A stretch of 64,000 bases of DNA from Spiribacter vilamensis (GTDB lineage Bacteria; Pseudomonadota; Gammaproteobacteria; Nitrococcales; Nitrococcaceae). A program made the translations under genes and the position numbers. Positions 29,952 to 43,560 of this stretch are shown one piece after another. Position 1 is the first letter of the stretch. Each line of letters starts with the position of its first letter. The notes beneath the pieces are model-generated. The model saw nothing but the letters and a program-made list of their open reading frames with translations, made no database searches and had not been told where the DNA came from. The stretch is from contig NZ_SHLI01000001.1 in NCBI RefSeq assembly GCF_004217415.1, positions 682,001 through 746,000 on the forward strand, read 5' to 3'.

Positions 29952-32900
29952 ATGGCATCAGGTTTCGTTCATCTCCATCTGCACACGGAATTCTCCCTGA
30001 TCGACGGTACGGTGCGGGTCAAACCGCTGGTCGAGGCGGCGGCCCGCCAGGGTATGCCCGCCGTCGCCGTCACCGATCAGGGCAATCTTTTCGGCATGGT
30101 GAAGTTCTATACGGCGGCGGTGGCGGCCGGGGTCAAGCCCCTGATCGGTGCCGATCTGCGCATTGCCGACGGTGAGCGCGACGATCATCACACGATGACG
30201 TTCCTTTGCATGAACGATGCCGGTTACGCCAACCTCACCCGCCTGATCACCGCGAGCTACCTCCAGGGGCAGGCGCAGGGTCTGCCCCTGGTCGACCGGC
30301 AGTGGTTCGATGACTGGAGCGAGGGCTTGATCGTTCTCTCCGGCGGGGCACGTGGCGACGTCGGTGAAGCGCTTGTCGCCGGTAACGGCGATCTCGCCCG
30401 GCGTCGGCTGGCGTTCTGGCAGGCCCGTTTCGGTGATCGCTACTACCTCGAGCTCCAGCGTACCGGCCGGCCCGGCGATGATGCCCATGTCCACGCCGCC
30501 GTGGCCCTGGCGGGCGAGGCCGAGGTGCCGGTGGTGGCCACGAATGACGTGCGGTTTCTGGCGGCCGACGATTTCGAGGCCCACGAGGCCCGCGTGTGCA
30601 TTCACGACGGCCGGGCCCTGCAGGATGACAACCGCCCGCGCCACTACAGCGATTCGCAGTTCCTGCGCAGTCCCGATGAGATGATGGCGCGGTTCGCCGA
30701 CCTGCCCGAGGCGCTCGACAATACACTCGCCATCGCCCGCCGCTGCAATCTCTCCCTGACGCTCGACCAGAACGTGCTGCCGGATTTCCCGGTACCGGCG
30801 AACCAGGGTATCGACGACTACCTGCGTGACCAGGCCCGTGCCGGCCTTGATCAGCGCATTCAGCGGCTGGGCACACCGGGCGGGAGCGAGGCCGATTACC
30901 GCGAACGGCTCGAGCACGAGCTGGGTGTCATCATCGAGATGGGGTTTCCCGGCTATTTCCTTATCGTCGCCGACTTCATCCGCTGGGCGAAGTCGCAGGA
31001 CATCCCGGTGGGTCCGGGACGGGGTTCGGGCGCCGGCTCGCTGGTTGCCTATGCGCTCGATATCACCGATCTGGATCCGCTGCGCTACGACCTGCTCTTC
31101 GAGCGTTTCCTCAACCCCGAACGCGTCTCCATGCCCGATTTCGACGTCGACTTCTGCATGGAAAAGCGCGACCGGGTGATCGACTACGTCGCTGAGCGCT
31201 ACGGCCGCGAAAAGGTCTCGCAGATCGCAACCCACGGCACCATGGCCGCCCGCGCGGTCGTTCGTGACGTGGGGCGGGTGCTCGGACACGCCTACGGCTA
31301 TGTCGACCGGATCGCCAAGCTGATCCCCTTCGAGGTCGGCATGACCCTCGACAAGGCGCTGGGCCATGAGGCCGATCTACGCCAGCTCCGTGAGCAGGAC
31401 GACGATGTGCGCTTCCTGCTGGATCTGGCTCAACGGCTCGAGGGGCTGTCACGCAATGTCGGCAAGCACGCCGGTGGCGTCGTGATCGCGCCCAGCGATC
31501 TGACCGACTTCTCGCCGCTTTTCTGCGAGCCGGGCGGCGGCGGGCTCGCCACCCAGCTAGACAAGGACGACGTCGAGGCCGTCGGGCTCGTTAAATTCGA
31601 CTTCCTCGGGCTGCGGACCCTGACCATCATCGACTGGACGGTGCGCGCGGTGAATGCGCTGCGTGGGCAGCAGGGGGAGACGGCGCTCGATATCGCGACC
31701 ATCCCCCTCGACGATCCGCGCACGTTCGACCGGCTCAAGGAATGCCAGACCACGGCGGTGTTCCAGCTCGAGTCGCGGGGCATGAAAGACCTGATTCGCC
31801 GCCTGCGCCCGGACAGCTTCGAGGACATCATCGCACTGGTGGCGCTGTTCCGGCCCGGGCCGTTGCAGTCGGGCATGGTCGAGGATTTCATCGATCGAAA
31901 GCATGGCCGCAAGCCGGTGGCCTATCCCACACCGGAGCTGCACCACGCCGACCTCAAGCCGATTCTCGAGCCCACCTACGGCGTGATCCTCTACCAGGAG
32001 CAGGTCATGCAGATCGCCCAGACGGTGGGCGGTTACAGCCTCGGCGAGGCCGATCTGCTGCGCCGGGCGATGGGCAAGAAAAAGGCCTCGGAGATGGCCA
32101 AGCAGCGGGATATCTTCCTCGCCGGTGCGAGGCGGCAGGGCCTGCCCCCGGCGCAGGCCGAGGGGCTGTTCGACCTGATGGAGAAATTCGCGGGTTACGG
32201 CTTCAACAAGTCACACTCGGCCGCCTATGCGCTGCTCTCCTATCAGACCGCCTGGCTGAAGGTGCATTACCCGGCCGCCTTCATGGCGGCGGTGCTGTCC
32301 TCCGATATGGACAACACCGACAAGGTGGTCACGCTGATCGACGAATGCCGGGCGATGTCGCTGGAGGTGGCGCCACCGGACGTCAACCGCTCCGACTGGA
32401 TGTTCCAGGCACCGGACCACGGCGGAGTCGTGTACGGGCTCGGCGCAGTCAAGGGCGTCGGTCATGCCGCCGTCGAGGCGATCATCGAGGCACGACGGGC
32501 CGGCGGCGCATTCACCGATCTCCATGACCTGTGCCGGCGGATCGATCTGCGCCGCGTCAACCGCCGCGTGCTCGAGGCACTGATCCGCTCCGGCAGTCTC
32601 GATGCGCTCAGTCCCAACCGCGCGTCGGCCATGGCGACGCTGCCAGCGGCGCTGCAGGCGGCGGAGCAGCAGAGCCGCAACGCCGAGATCGGTCAGAACG
32701 ATCTGTTCGGCCTGGGCTCGTCGCGGGATGCGACACCGAGTGGTGACGAGTCCGTGCGGCACCGACCGGAATGGGCGGAGCGGGATCGCCTGACCGCCGA
32801 AAAGGAGACGCTGGGTCTCTACCTCACCGGGCATCCCATCGAGGAGCACGAGGCGGAGCTGTCGGGTTTTGTCACCTGCCGACTCAACCAGGCGACGGCC

Positions 32901-33449
32901 GGGCTCGAGCGGGGGAGCGGCCGGGGCGACAGCGAGCCGCGCGTTGTCCTTGCCGGCCTGGTGGTCGCTGTGCGCAGCCGGGTGACCCAGAGCGGCCGTC
33001 GGCTCGGGTTCGTGACCCTCGACGACCGGACCGCGCGGATGGAGGTGATCCTCTTCGGCGATGTCTATCAGCGTTTCCGTCACCTGCTCGAGAAGGATCA
33101 GCTGATCGTCGTCGAGGGTGATCTCGGTTATGACGAGTTCAGCGATGGCTATCGCGTGTCGGCCGAACGGGTTCACGACCTGGCCGGTGCGCGGCTGCAG
33201 TTCGCGCGTCGGCTTGTATTGCGCGTGGCGGCCGCCGAGGCCGGCAACGGTTTCGTGCCGGCACTGCAACAGACGCTCACTCCCTATCAGCAGGGTGAGT
33301 GCCGGGTCTGTATCGATTACGAGGCCGACGGGGCGCTGGCCCGGCTGCGCCTGGGTGATGAGTGGCGGGTCCGGCCCGAGCCGGAGCTGATCGACGCGCT
33401 GACACGCCTCCTGGCGAGCGATCGGGTGGCCGTCGACTACCGCCGCTAG
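29952..33449 (+). CDS. dnaE: DNA polymerase III subunit alpha
   Basis: DnaE is the replicative polymerase subunit. The 1165-residue protein has the N-terminal PHP domain (FVHLHLHTEFSLIDG, residues 5-19), the polymerase active-site GRGSGAGSLVAYAL near 358 and PDFDVDFC near 395 with two catalytic aspartates. Tandem helix-hairpin-helix and OB regions lie in the last third. I start at the ATG 29952 because the PHP motif begins there; the open frame upstream lies in rnhB. E. coli DnaE has 1160 residues. The PHP motif TDQGNLFG has Gln where nuclease-active forms have His. Confidence 0.98.
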   Translation: MASGFVHLHLHTEFSLIDGTVRVKPLVEAAARQGMPAVAVTDQGNLFGMVKFYTAAVAAGVKPLIGADLRIADGERDDHHTMTFLCMNDAGYANLTRLITASYLQGQAQGLPLVDRQWFDDWSEGLIVLSGGARGDVGEALVAGNGDLARRRLAFWQARFGDRYYLELQRTGRPGDDAHVHAAVALAGEAEVPVVATNDVRFLAADDFEAHEARVCIHDGRALQDDNRPRHYSDSQFLRSPDEMMARFADLPEALDNTLAIARRCNLSLTLDQNVLPDFPVPANQGIDDYLRDQARAGLDQRIQRLGTPGGSEADYRERLEHELGVIIEMGFPGYFLIVADFIRWAKSQDIPVGPGRGSGAGSLVAYALDITDLDPLRYDLLFERFLNPERVSMPDFDVDFCMEKRDRVIDYVAERYGREKVSQIATHGTMAARAVVRDVGRVLGHAYGYVDRIAKLIPFEVGMTLDKALGHEADLRQLREQDDDVRFLLDLAQRLEGLSRNVGKHAGGVVIAPSDLTDFSPLFCEPGGGGLATQLDKDDVEAVGLVKFDFLGLRTLTIIDWTVRAVNALRGQQGETALDIATIPLDDPRTFDRLKECQTTAVFQLESRGMKDLIRRLRPDSFEDIIALVALFRPGPLQSGMVEDFIDRKHGRKPVAYPTPELHHADLKPILEPTYGVILYQEQVMQIAQTVGGYSLGEADLLRRAMGKKKASEMAKQRDIFLAGARRQGLPPAQAEGLFDLMEKFAGYGFNKSHSAAYALLSYQTAWLKVHYPAAFMAAVLSSDMDNTDKVVTLIDECRAMSLEVAPPDVNRSDWMFQAPDHGGVVYGLGAVKGVGHAAVEAIIEARRAGGAFTDLHDLCRRIDLRRVNRRVLEALIRSGSLDALSPNRASAMATLPAALQAAEQQSRNAEIGQNDLFGLGSSRDATPSGDESVRHRPEWAERDRLTAEKETLGLYLTGHPIEEHEAELSGFVTCRLNQATAGLERGSGRGDSEPRVVLAGLVVAVRSRVTQSGRRLGFVTLDDRTARMEVILFGDVYQRFRHLLEKDQLIVVEGDLGYDEFSDGYRVSAERVHDLAGARLQFARRLVLRVAAAEAGNGFVPALQQTLTPYQQGECRVCIDYEADGALARLRLGDEWRVRPEPELIDALTRLLASDRVAVDYRR

Positions 33450-33454
33450 GCGCG

Positions 33455-33463
33455 TGCTAACAT
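33455..33463 (+). promoter_or_regulatory. Candidate extended -10 promoter for accA
   Basis: TGCTAACAT at 33455-33463 is an extended -10 (TG, one base, TAACAT) in the 44-bp dnaE-accA gap. No clear -35 is present at the expected distance. Initiation near 33470 would leave a leader of about 25 nt. Confidence 0.4.
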
Positions 33464-33493
33464 CAGGTTTCTTTTGGGCAGGGGAGTGCGGCA

Positions 33494-34459
33494 TTGGCGG
33501 CAAGTAATCTGAATTTCCTCGAGTTCGAGCGTCCCATCGCCGAGCTCGAGGCAAAGATCGAGGAGCTGCACTACGTCAATGATGACGCCGAGATCAATAT
33601 CAGTGACGAGCTGGTGCGGCTACGCCAGAAAAGCCGACAGCTCACCGAGCAGATCTTCCGCAACCTGACGCCCTGGCAGGTCTCGCAACTTGCGCGCCAC
33701 CCGTACCGGCCCTATGCGCTGGATTACATCGAGGCGATATTCACCGATTTCGAGGAGCTCCACGGCGATCGGGCATTCGCCGATGATGCCGCGATTGTCG
33801 GTGGCCTCGCCCGGCTCGATGGCGCTCCGGTCATGGTCATCGGCGAGCAGAAGGGGCGCGACACCCGGGAGAAGATCGCGCGGAATTTCGGCATGCCTCG
33901 GCCGGAAGGCTATCGCAAGGCCAAGCGGCTCATGGAGATGGCGGAGCGCTTTTCCCTGCCGGTATTCACGTTTATCGACACGCCCGGTGCCTACCCGGGA
34001 GTGGAGGCGGAAAAGCGCGGGCAGAGCGAGGCGATCGCCCACAATCTCTTCGCGATGTCGGGCCTGAAGACGCCGGTCATCTGCACGGTGATTGGCGAGG
34101 GGGGCTCCGGCGGGGCCCTGGCGATTGGTGTGGGTGACCGGCTGCTGATGCTCCAGTACAGCACCTACTCGGTGATCTCGCCGGAGGGTTGCGCGTCGAT
34201 TCTCTGGAAAAGCGCCGACAAGGCCGCCGACGCCGCCGAGGCCATGGGGATTACGGCGACGCGTCTCGCGGAACTGGGGCTGACCGACGAGGTGATCGAG
34301 GAACCCCTCGGCGGCGCCCACCGGGACTGGGCGGACATGGCGCAGCGCCTGGGCGAGGCGCTCGGACGGCACTGGTCAGAGTTGGCCTCGCTGGACATCC
34401 GGACCCTGTGCGCCGAGCGTTACGAGCGACTGATGGCGCTGGGTGACTTCAAGGGCTGA
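33494..34459 (+). CDS. accA: Acetyl-CoA carboxylase carboxyltransferase subunit alpha
   Basis: AccA with AccD transfers the carboxyl group from carboxybiotin to acetyl-CoA, making malonyl-CoA for fatty acids. The 321-residue protein starts with [20 protein letters not shown] (from residue 6) and contains [14 protein letters not shown] near 91, [20 protein letters not shown] near 160 and [15 protein letters not shown] near 202. The start is TTG at 33494, with AGGGGAG seven bases upstream. E. coli AccA has 319 residues. Its end overlaps the tilS start by 17 bp. Confidence 0.97.
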   Translation: MAASNLNFLEFERPIAELEAKIEELHYVNDDAEINISDELVRLRQKSRQLTEQIFRNLTPWQVSQLARHPYRPYALDYIEAIFTDFEELHGDRAFADDAAIVGGLARLDGAPVMVIGEQKGRDTREKIARNFGMPRPEGYRKAKRLMEMAERFSLPVFTFIDTPGAYPGVEAEKRGQSEAIAHNLFAMSGLKTPVICTVIGEGGSGGALAIGVGDRLLMLQYSTYSVISPEGCASILWKSADKAADAAEAMGITATRLAELGLTDEVIEEPLGGAHRDWADMAQRLGEALGRHWSELASLDIRTLCAERYERLMALGDFKG

Positions 34460-35798
34460 TCCGCCCGCGGCGGATGCGCTGAACGCCGGCGTCATCGAGG
34501 CGGCACTGCCGGCAAACGCCGCCGGGCTGGTCGTTGCCTTCAGCGGCGGGGTCGATTCCACCGTGCTACTCCATCTCGCTGCGCAGGTCGAAAGGCCCGT
34601 TCGAGCGGTGCACGTGCATCATGGTCTGCATGAACAGGCCGACCACTGGGCGGCACATTGCCGGCGAACGGGTGAGCGGCTGGGGATTACCGTTGACACG
34701 CGGACGATCAGCATCGATCGGCGTGGCGACGGGATCGAGGCGGCCGCCCGGGCCGACCGCTATCGCGTGCTCGGCGAGGCGCTGCAGGCCGATGAGTGCC
34801 TGCTCACCGCCCACCACGCCGATGATCAGCTCGAAACCCTGCTCTATCGGCTGCTGAGAGGCACGGGGCCGGCGGGCCTGGCCGGCATCCAGCCGGCGAT
34901 GCCGCTCGGGCCCGGCTGGTTGATCCGTCCCCTGCTGGCGGTATCACGCGCGCAGCTCGAGGCGCATGCGCGTCGGCATGGCCTGAGCTGGATCGACGAT
35001 CCGGGCAACGCCTCGCTCGATCATGATCGAAACTACCTCCGCCACCGCGTTATCCCTGCGATCGAGGCGCGCTGGCCCCGGGCGAATGCGGCGGCCGTTC
35101 GCCTGGCGACCCATGCGCGGGAGCAGGGCCGGCTGACCGATCGGCTGCTCCGCGATCGTCGCCAGTGCGGTTCAACCGCCGGCGATGGACCGCTCGCCGT
35201 GACCGATTGCGCCTCGGGCGATGACGTGCTCGATCGGGCCATGCTCAGGGCCTGGATCCGGGATGGTGGACAACGCCCCCCGGGCGCGCGTCGTCTGGCA
35301 GCCGGACAGGCGGCACTGGTGAGCGCCGCGCAGGATCGCGATCCGGTCCTGGCCTGGTCCGCCTTTGCGGTGCGACGCCACCGGGGATGGCTGTTTCGCC
35401 TGCCACGACCGCTCCCCGCCGTGCCCACGCCGAGCCAAGTACCGCCGGGGCGGGCCCGGGAGGCCTGGGGTGATCTTGGCGAGGTATTCTGGTCACCGGC
35501 TCTGGCCGAGCCGCTCTGGCTGCGTGTGCCCCATGCCGGGGAGAGGATTGCCCTGTCGGGGCGGCGGCGCGGGTCGATTCGCGAGCTCCAGCGCGAGCGT
35601 GGCGTCCCCCCGTGGTGGCGCGATCGACTGCCGGCCCTGGTCGACGAGCATGATCGATGCCTGGCGGTAGCAGGACTCGGCACAACGCGCATCGGCGCCG
35701 AGCGTGCGGGGGATGCCACCGGCATCGGGCTCGACTTCGCGCCCCGGCCGCTCGCCAACGGTCCCGACTGGCAACGGCTTTTCGCACCGGCGGCGTGA
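34443..35798 (+). CDS. tilS: tRNA(Ile)-lysidine synthetase TilS
   Basis: TilS converts the wobble C of the AUA-reading tRNA-Ile to lysidine and is essential. The 451-residue protein has the PP-loop [15 protein letters not shown] (residues 31-45), [13 protein letters not shown] near 57, the [20 protein letters not shown] signature near 120 and a C-terminal TilS substrate-binding domain. The only in-frame start candidate near the domain is GTG at 34443, inside the end of accA. The accA-tilS-pyrG-kdsA-eno order is conserved in gammaproteobacteria. Confidence 0.95.
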   Translation: MTSRADPPAADALNAGVIEAALPANAAGLVVAFSGGVDSTVLLHLAAQVERPVRAVHVHHGLHEQADHWAAHCRRTGERLGITVDTRTISIDRRGDGIEAAARADRYRVLGEALQADECLLTAHHADDQLETLLYRLLRGTGPAGLAGIQPAMPLGPGWLIRPLLAVSRAQLEAHARRHGLSWIDDPGNASLDHDRNYLRHRVIPAIEARWPRANAAAVRLATHAREQGRLTDRLLRDRRQCGSTAGDGPLAVTDCASGDDVLDRAMLRAWIRDGGQRPPGARRLAAGQAALVSAAQDRDPVLAWSAFAVRRHRGWLFRLPRPLPAVPTPSQVPPGRAREAWGDLGEVFWSPALAEPLWLRVPHAGERIALSGRRRGSIRELQRERGVPPWWRDRLPALVDEHDRCLAVAGLGTTRIGAERAGDATGIGLDFAPRPLANGPDWQRLFAPAA

Positions 35799-35818
35799 AT
35801 CTCTTCGCGGGCCCCAGA

Positions 35819-39691
<3,873 letters not shown>

Positions 39692-39699
39692 ACCCGGCC

Positions 39700-39978
39700 A
39701 TGCGCTTGATCGCGACAGGCCTGGCGCTGTTGATCCTGGTGCTGCAGTTCCGCCTGTGGGTCGGGGAGGGCAGCATCCCGGCCATGCGCCGGATGCAGGC
39801 CGCCGTCGCCGAGCAACGTGCCGAGAACGAGCGTCTCGACGAGCGTAATGCGGCCCTGGCCGCCGATGTGGCGGACCTGCGCAGCGGGCTGCAGAGCGTC
39901 GAGGAGCGCGCACGTCGCGACATGGGCATGATCGGCGCCGACGAACAGTTCTACCGGGTCATTATTCCGCGTGACTGA
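39700..39978 (+). CDS. ftsB: Cell division protein FtsB
   Basis: FtsB is a small bitopic septum protein that forms the FtsQBL complex activating septal peptidoglycan synthesis. The 92-residue protein has a short cytoplasmic N-terminus, one membrane helix (LIATGLALLILVLQFRLWV, about residues 3-21), a periplasmic coiled coil (about 28-72) and the C-terminal globular part. The eno-ftsB-ispD-ispF order is the standard one. It overlaps ispD by 8 bp. Confidence 0.93.
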   Translation: MRLIATGLALLILVLQFRLWVGEGSIPAMRRMQAAVAEQRAENERLDERNAALAADVADLRSGLQSVEERARRDMGMIGADEQFYRVIIPRD

Positions 39979-40681
39979 GTATCGGCTCTGGGGGGTGATT
40001 GTGGCGGCCGGGACCAGTCGACGCATGGGTTCGGTCCGTCCCAAGCAGTATCATGCGATCGCCGGGCGCCCGGTGCTGGCCTGGTCGGTGGATGCGCTGC
40101 TCGGCATCCCCGCAATCGCCGGCGTCATGATCGTGCGCAGTGCCGATGACACATGCCTCGAGGCGGTAATGCCCCGTGGCGACCCGCGGTGGCGCGACTG
40201 TATCGGCGGTGGCGAACGACAGGCCTCCGTCCAGGCGGGGCTCGCGGCGCTGCGCGACTGGGGCGCCGATGCCACCGACCGTGTCCTCGTTCATGACGCG
40301 GCCCGCCCGGCGGTAACACAGGGCGATATCCGTCGACTCATTGACCACGTCGGCGACGACCCCGATGGCGGGCTGCTGGCTGCGCCGGTCCGCGACACGC
40401 TCAAGCGCGCGGACGACGAGGGGCGGGTCGCATCCACGCCCTCACGGGACGGCCTCTGGCAGGCGATGACGCCGCAGCTCTTCCCCCTCGGCCGGCTCGA
40501 GTCCGCCCTTGCGATGGCATCGGGCGCAGTGGTGACGGACGAGGCCCAGGCCATGGAACGACTCGGCGCAAGGCCCCGGCTGGTGGCGGGTGATCCGGGC
40601 AACATCAAATACACCTATCCGGATGATGCGCGCTGGCTTGCCTGGGCGCTCGACCGACAGCGTGCGGGAGACGAGGCATGA
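39971..40681 (+). CDS. ispD: 2-C-methyl-D-erythritol 4-phosphate cytidylyltransferase
   Basis: IspD makes CDP-methylerythritol from MEP and CTP. The 236-residue protein has the nucleotide-binding VIVAAGTSRRMG (residues 9-20) with PKQY at 25-28, and VHDAARPAVTQGDI near 100. The start is GTG at 39971 within ftsB. Coupling with ispF by an ATGA overlap is usual for this pair. Confidence 0.96.
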   Translation: MTEYRLWGVIVAAGTSRRMGSVRPKQYHAIAGRPVLAWSVDALLGIPAIAGVMIVRSADDTCLEAVMPRGDPRWRDCIGGGERQASVQAGLAALRDWGADATDRVLVHDAARPAVTQGDIRRLIDHVGDDPDGGLLAAPVRDTLKRADDEGRVASTPSRDGLWQAMTPQLFPLGRLESALAMASGAVVTDEAQAMERLGARPRLVAGDPGNIKYTYPDDARWLAWALDRQRAGDEA

Positions 40682-41154
40682 TGCGAATCGGACAGGGGGT
40701 CGATGCCCATCGACTGGTCAGCGACCGGCCGCTCGTTCTGGGTGGCATCGAGGTCGAGTTCGACTTCGGACTCGCCGCCCATTCCGACGGCGATGTGCTC
40801 TTGCACGCGATTTGTGATGCGCTGCTCGGCGCCGGCGGCCTGGGCGATATCGGCCATCATTTCCCGGATACCGACGCCGCTTACGCGGGTATCGACAGTC
40901 GACTGCTGCTGCGGCAGGTGCACTCAACGCTCGCCGAACGGGGCTGGAGCGTCGGCAATGTCGACGCGACGATCATCGCCCAGCGCCCCAGGCTCGCGAG
41001 TCACTTGCCAGCGATGATCGAATGCATCGCGGCGGATCTGCAGGTGGATCCGACGGCGATCAACCTCAAGGCGACAACGCTCGAGTGGATGGGGTTTACC
41101 GGTCGGGGAGAGGGCATCGCCGCGACCGCCGTGGCGATGATCGAGTGCCCTTGA
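40678..41154 (+). CDS. ispF: 2-C-methyl-D-erythritol 2,4-cyclodiphosphate synthase
   Basis: IspF cyclises CDP-ME 2-phosphate with loss of CMP. The 158-residue trimeric zinc enzyme has GQGVDAHRL (residues 5-13) with the Asp-x-His zinc ligands, HSDGDVLLHAICDALLG near 35-51 with the zinc His, and FPDTDAAYAGIDSR near 62. The C-terminal TTLEWMGFTGRGEGIAA is also conserved. The start may be 40678 or the next ATG at 40681. Confidence 0.97.
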   Translation: MMRIGQGVDAHRLVSDRPLVLGGIEVEFDFGLAAHSDGDVLLHAICDALLGAGGLGDIGHHFPDTDAAYAGIDSRLLLRQVHSTLAERGWSVGNVDATIIAQRPRLASHLPAMIECIAADLQVDPTAINLKATTLEWMGFTGRGEGIAATAVAMIECP

Positions 41155-42203
41155 GCGCCATCGACTCACTGCCGTTTGCCTGGGGCCCGCCGCCGGGGCG
41201 GGCAACGATCGCCGCGATCCCGGAGGATTTCCAGGTCGATGAGCGGCTCGGGTTTACGGCCGAGGGCGCCGGTCCGCATCTCCTTGTGCGTATTCGCAAG
41301 CGTGGTCTGACGACGATGCGTGCCATCCAGATCATCGCCGATCACTGGCAGGTGGACCGCCGGGGCATCGGCTATGCCGGCCGCAAGGACCGGGTTGCCG
41401 TCACTACTCAGTGGCTCTCCGTGCCCTGGCATGTGAATGCGGCCTGCCCGGCGGGTGGCATGGTGCTCGCTGATGAGACGGCATCGCTCGAGATCCTCGA
41501 GATCGATCGGCATCGGCGCAAGCTGCCGGTGGGTGCGCTCAGCGGCAATGAGTTCACGCTCACCCTGCGCGATGTCGAGGCCTCGCCCGGGGCGATGGCG
41601 CGGCGCGTGGTTACCCTGGCCCGGCATGGCGTCCCCAATTACTTCGGTCGCCAGCGGTTCGGGCGTGACGACAATAATCTCGTCCGGGCCCGTGACTGGT
41701 TCGCCGGAACCGGCCGACCGCGCTCGCGCAACGACCGCAGCATGCTGATCTCAGCGGCGCGTTCGGCGATGTTCAACGCCGTCCTGGCGCAGCGGGTCCG
41801 GGACGGTGACTGGCGCTGGCCGCGGCCCGGCGATCTGCTGACCCTTGATGGTCGTGGCAGCCTGTTTACCGCCGAGACGGAGGAGGCCCTTTTCAATCGC
41901 CGCCGGGCGGCCGGGCTGCGGATCCATCCCACCGGCCCCATGCCGGGGGCGGAAAACCGCGGGCAGGCGCTCTCTGAAACGCTTGCGGAACGCGAGGCGG
42001 GCGTACTGGCAGAGTGGTCACCCTGGATCGAGTCGCTGGCGTCGCAGCGGGTGGTCGCCGATCGCCGCGCACTGCGGCTCAGCGTTCACGGGCTTGCCGC
42101 GCTGCAGCTGGATCCGGCTACCTGGCAGCTTCGGTTCTGGTTGACACGCGGGGCGTATGCCACCGTCGTGCTGCGTGAGCTGGTGGCGGAAGCCGAGTGC
42201 TGA
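41145..42203 (+). CDS. truD: tRNA pseudouridine(13) synthase TruD
   Basis: TruD makes pseudouridine 13 in tRNA-Glu. The 352-residue protein has PEDFQVDERLGF near residue 24, the catalytic Asp in GYAGRKDRVAVTTQW near 69-83 and GVPNYFGRQRFG near 162, and is the length of E. coli TruD (349). The start is GTG 41145 or TTG 41151 (the latter overlapping the ispF stop as TTGA); I list the GTG. The ispF-truD-surE-pcm neighbourhood is conserved, though here an Smr gene is inserted convergently after truD. Confidence 0.94.
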   Translation: MPLSAIDSLPFAWGPPPGRATIAAIPEDFQVDERLGFTAEGAGPHLLVRIRKRGLTTMRAIQIIADHWQVDRRGIGYAGRKDRVAVTTQWLSVPWHVNAACPAGGMVLADETASLEILEIDRHRRKLPVGALSGNEFTLTLRDVEASPGAMARRVVTLARHGVPNYFGRQRFGRDDNNLVRARDWFAGTGRPRSRNDRSMLISAARSAMFNAVLAQRVRDGDWRWPRPGDLLTLDGRGSLFTAETEEALFNRRRAAGLRIHPTGPMPGAENRGQALSETLAEREAGVLAEWSPWIESLASQRVVADRRALRLSVHGLAALQLDPATWQLRFWLTRGAYATVVLRELVAEAEC

Positions 42204-42740
42204 TCAGCGCCGCAGCAGGACGTAGAGCGCCCCGGTGCCGCCGTCCACGGGTCGCGCGGAGCAGAAGGCGAGGACATCGTCACGCTGCCTCAGCCAGCGA
42301 TCGACCTGGCCCTTGAGTACCGGGCCCGCGTTCGACGAGCGGCGTCCCTTGCCATGGATGACGCGAACGCAACCCATATGACGGCGATGGCACTCATTGA
42401 GGAAGTCGTGCATCAGCCGCCGCGCGGAGTCGGCGGTGTGGCCGTGCAGGTCGAGCTCGGCCATGACGCTGAACTCGCCGCGCCGCAGCCGGCGCAGGGT
42501 CTTGCGATGCAGTCCCGCACGCGACCAGGCGAGTGCCTCGCCGAGTTCGGCGCCGAGCTCCGAGCCATCGCGCTCGCCCTCGGCGAGCTCGCGCAGGACG
42601 GCCCGATCATCGGCCCGTCGCTGCCCCGGAACCGGTGGTGGGCGGCGACGGCGGAGATCCGCCGCATCACCCTGCTCGAGTGGATTGACATCCTCCATGG
42701 CCGCCCGGAACAGCGCCGTATCTGAATCATGATCTTCCAT
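42204..42740 (-). CDS. Smr domain protein (SmrA/YdaL-like)
   Basis: This is a small predicted nuclease-family protein of 178 residues. Its C-terminal Smr domain (about residues 92-178) has the signature ELDLHGHT and VIHGKGRRSSNAGPVLK, with a basic linker before it. Smr domains cleave nucleic acids or act in ribosome-collision rescue (SmrB); which applies here cannot be told. I chose the ATG at 42740 (MEDHDSDTALF); in-frame starts at 42779 and 42785 are alternatives. Its stop codon directly abuts the convergent truD stop, giving TGATCA. Confidence 0.85.
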   Translation of the reverse strand: MEDHDSDTALFRAAMEDVNPLEQGDAADLRRRRPPPVPGQRRADDRAVLRELAEGERDGSELGAELGEALAWSRAGLHRKTLRRLRRGEFSVMAELDLHGHTADSARRLMHDFLNECHRRHMGCVRVIHGKGRRSSNAGPVLKGQVDRWLRQRDDVLAFCSARPVDGGTGALYVLLRR

Positions 42741-42810
42741 GGCCGACTCCCGCAGCGCCTGTTGATCGGTATAGTACATGGGCAAAAGCCCAGCGAGAAA
42801 AGGACCTTAC

Positions 42811-43560
42811 ATGAGAATTCTGGTGAGTAATGACGATGGCTACGAGTCGACCGGCATCCGCACCCTGGCCGCCGAACTGGCGGAGCAGGGCACGGTGACG
42901 GTGGTTGCACCGGTACGCGATCGAAGCGGTGCGAGCAACTCGCTGACACTGGATCAGCCGATACGGGTCGAGGAGATCCGTAACGGGGTGTTCCGGGTCG
43001 ACGGTACGCCCACCGACTGCGTCCACCTCGCGACCACGGGCCTGCTCGAGGCGCTGCCCGACATGGTGATTTCCGGGATCAACGCCGGCGGCAACCTGGG
43101 CGACGACGTGCTCTACAGTGGTACCGTCGCCGCCGCCATGGAGGGGCGTACGCTGGGGCTGCCCGCGATTGCGATCTCGCTGGTGGGTGATGCGCCCGAG
43201 CATTACGAAACGGCGGCCACTCTTGCCCGTCGACTGATGGAGCAGCTCCACCGCGATCCCTTGCCGGCGGATACCATCCTCAACGTCAACATCCCCGATG
43301 TGCCCTGGGATGCCGTCACCGGTATCGAGGCGACGCGTCTCGGCAGCCGGCATCGGGCCGAGGCGGCGATTCGCGACAAGGACCCGAAGGGGCGAACGAT
43401 CTACTGGATCGGTCCCCCGGGAGCGCGGCAGGATGCCGGGCCCGGGACCGATTTCGATGCCATCGAGCGCAACGCCATCTCCATCACCCCGATGCAGGTG
43501 GATCTGACCCGGTATACGGCACTCGACTCGGTGGCCGGGTGGATCGAGGGGCTGCGTTGA
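42811..43560 (+). CDS. surE: 5'-nucleotidase SurE
   Basis: SurE dephosphorylates nucleoside 5'- and 3'-monophosphates under stress and stationary phase. The 249-residue protein has the metal motif [10 protein letters not shown] (residues 4-13), [11 protein letters not shown] near 36 and [20 protein letters not shown] near 87. The ATG at 42811 has AAAAGGA upstream. It overlaps pcm as TGATG, the usual surE-pcm coupling. Confidence 0.97.
   Translation: MRILVSNDDGYESTGIRTLAAELAEQGTVTVVAPVRDRSGASNSLTLDQPIRVEEIRNGVFRVDGTPTDCVHLATTGLLEALPDMVISGINAGGNLGDDVLYSGTVAAAMEGRTLGLPAIAISLVGDAPEHYETAATLARRLMEQLHRDPLPADTILNVNIPDVPWDAVTGIEATRLGSRHRAEAAIRDKDPKGRTIYWIGPPGARQDAGPGTDFDAIERNAISITPMQVDLTRYTALDSVAGWIEGLR

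Noticed and set aside
41022-41144. Extension of truD into ispF from an upstream ATG
   Set aside because: It lies wholly within ispF and adds sequence not seen in TruD proteins.
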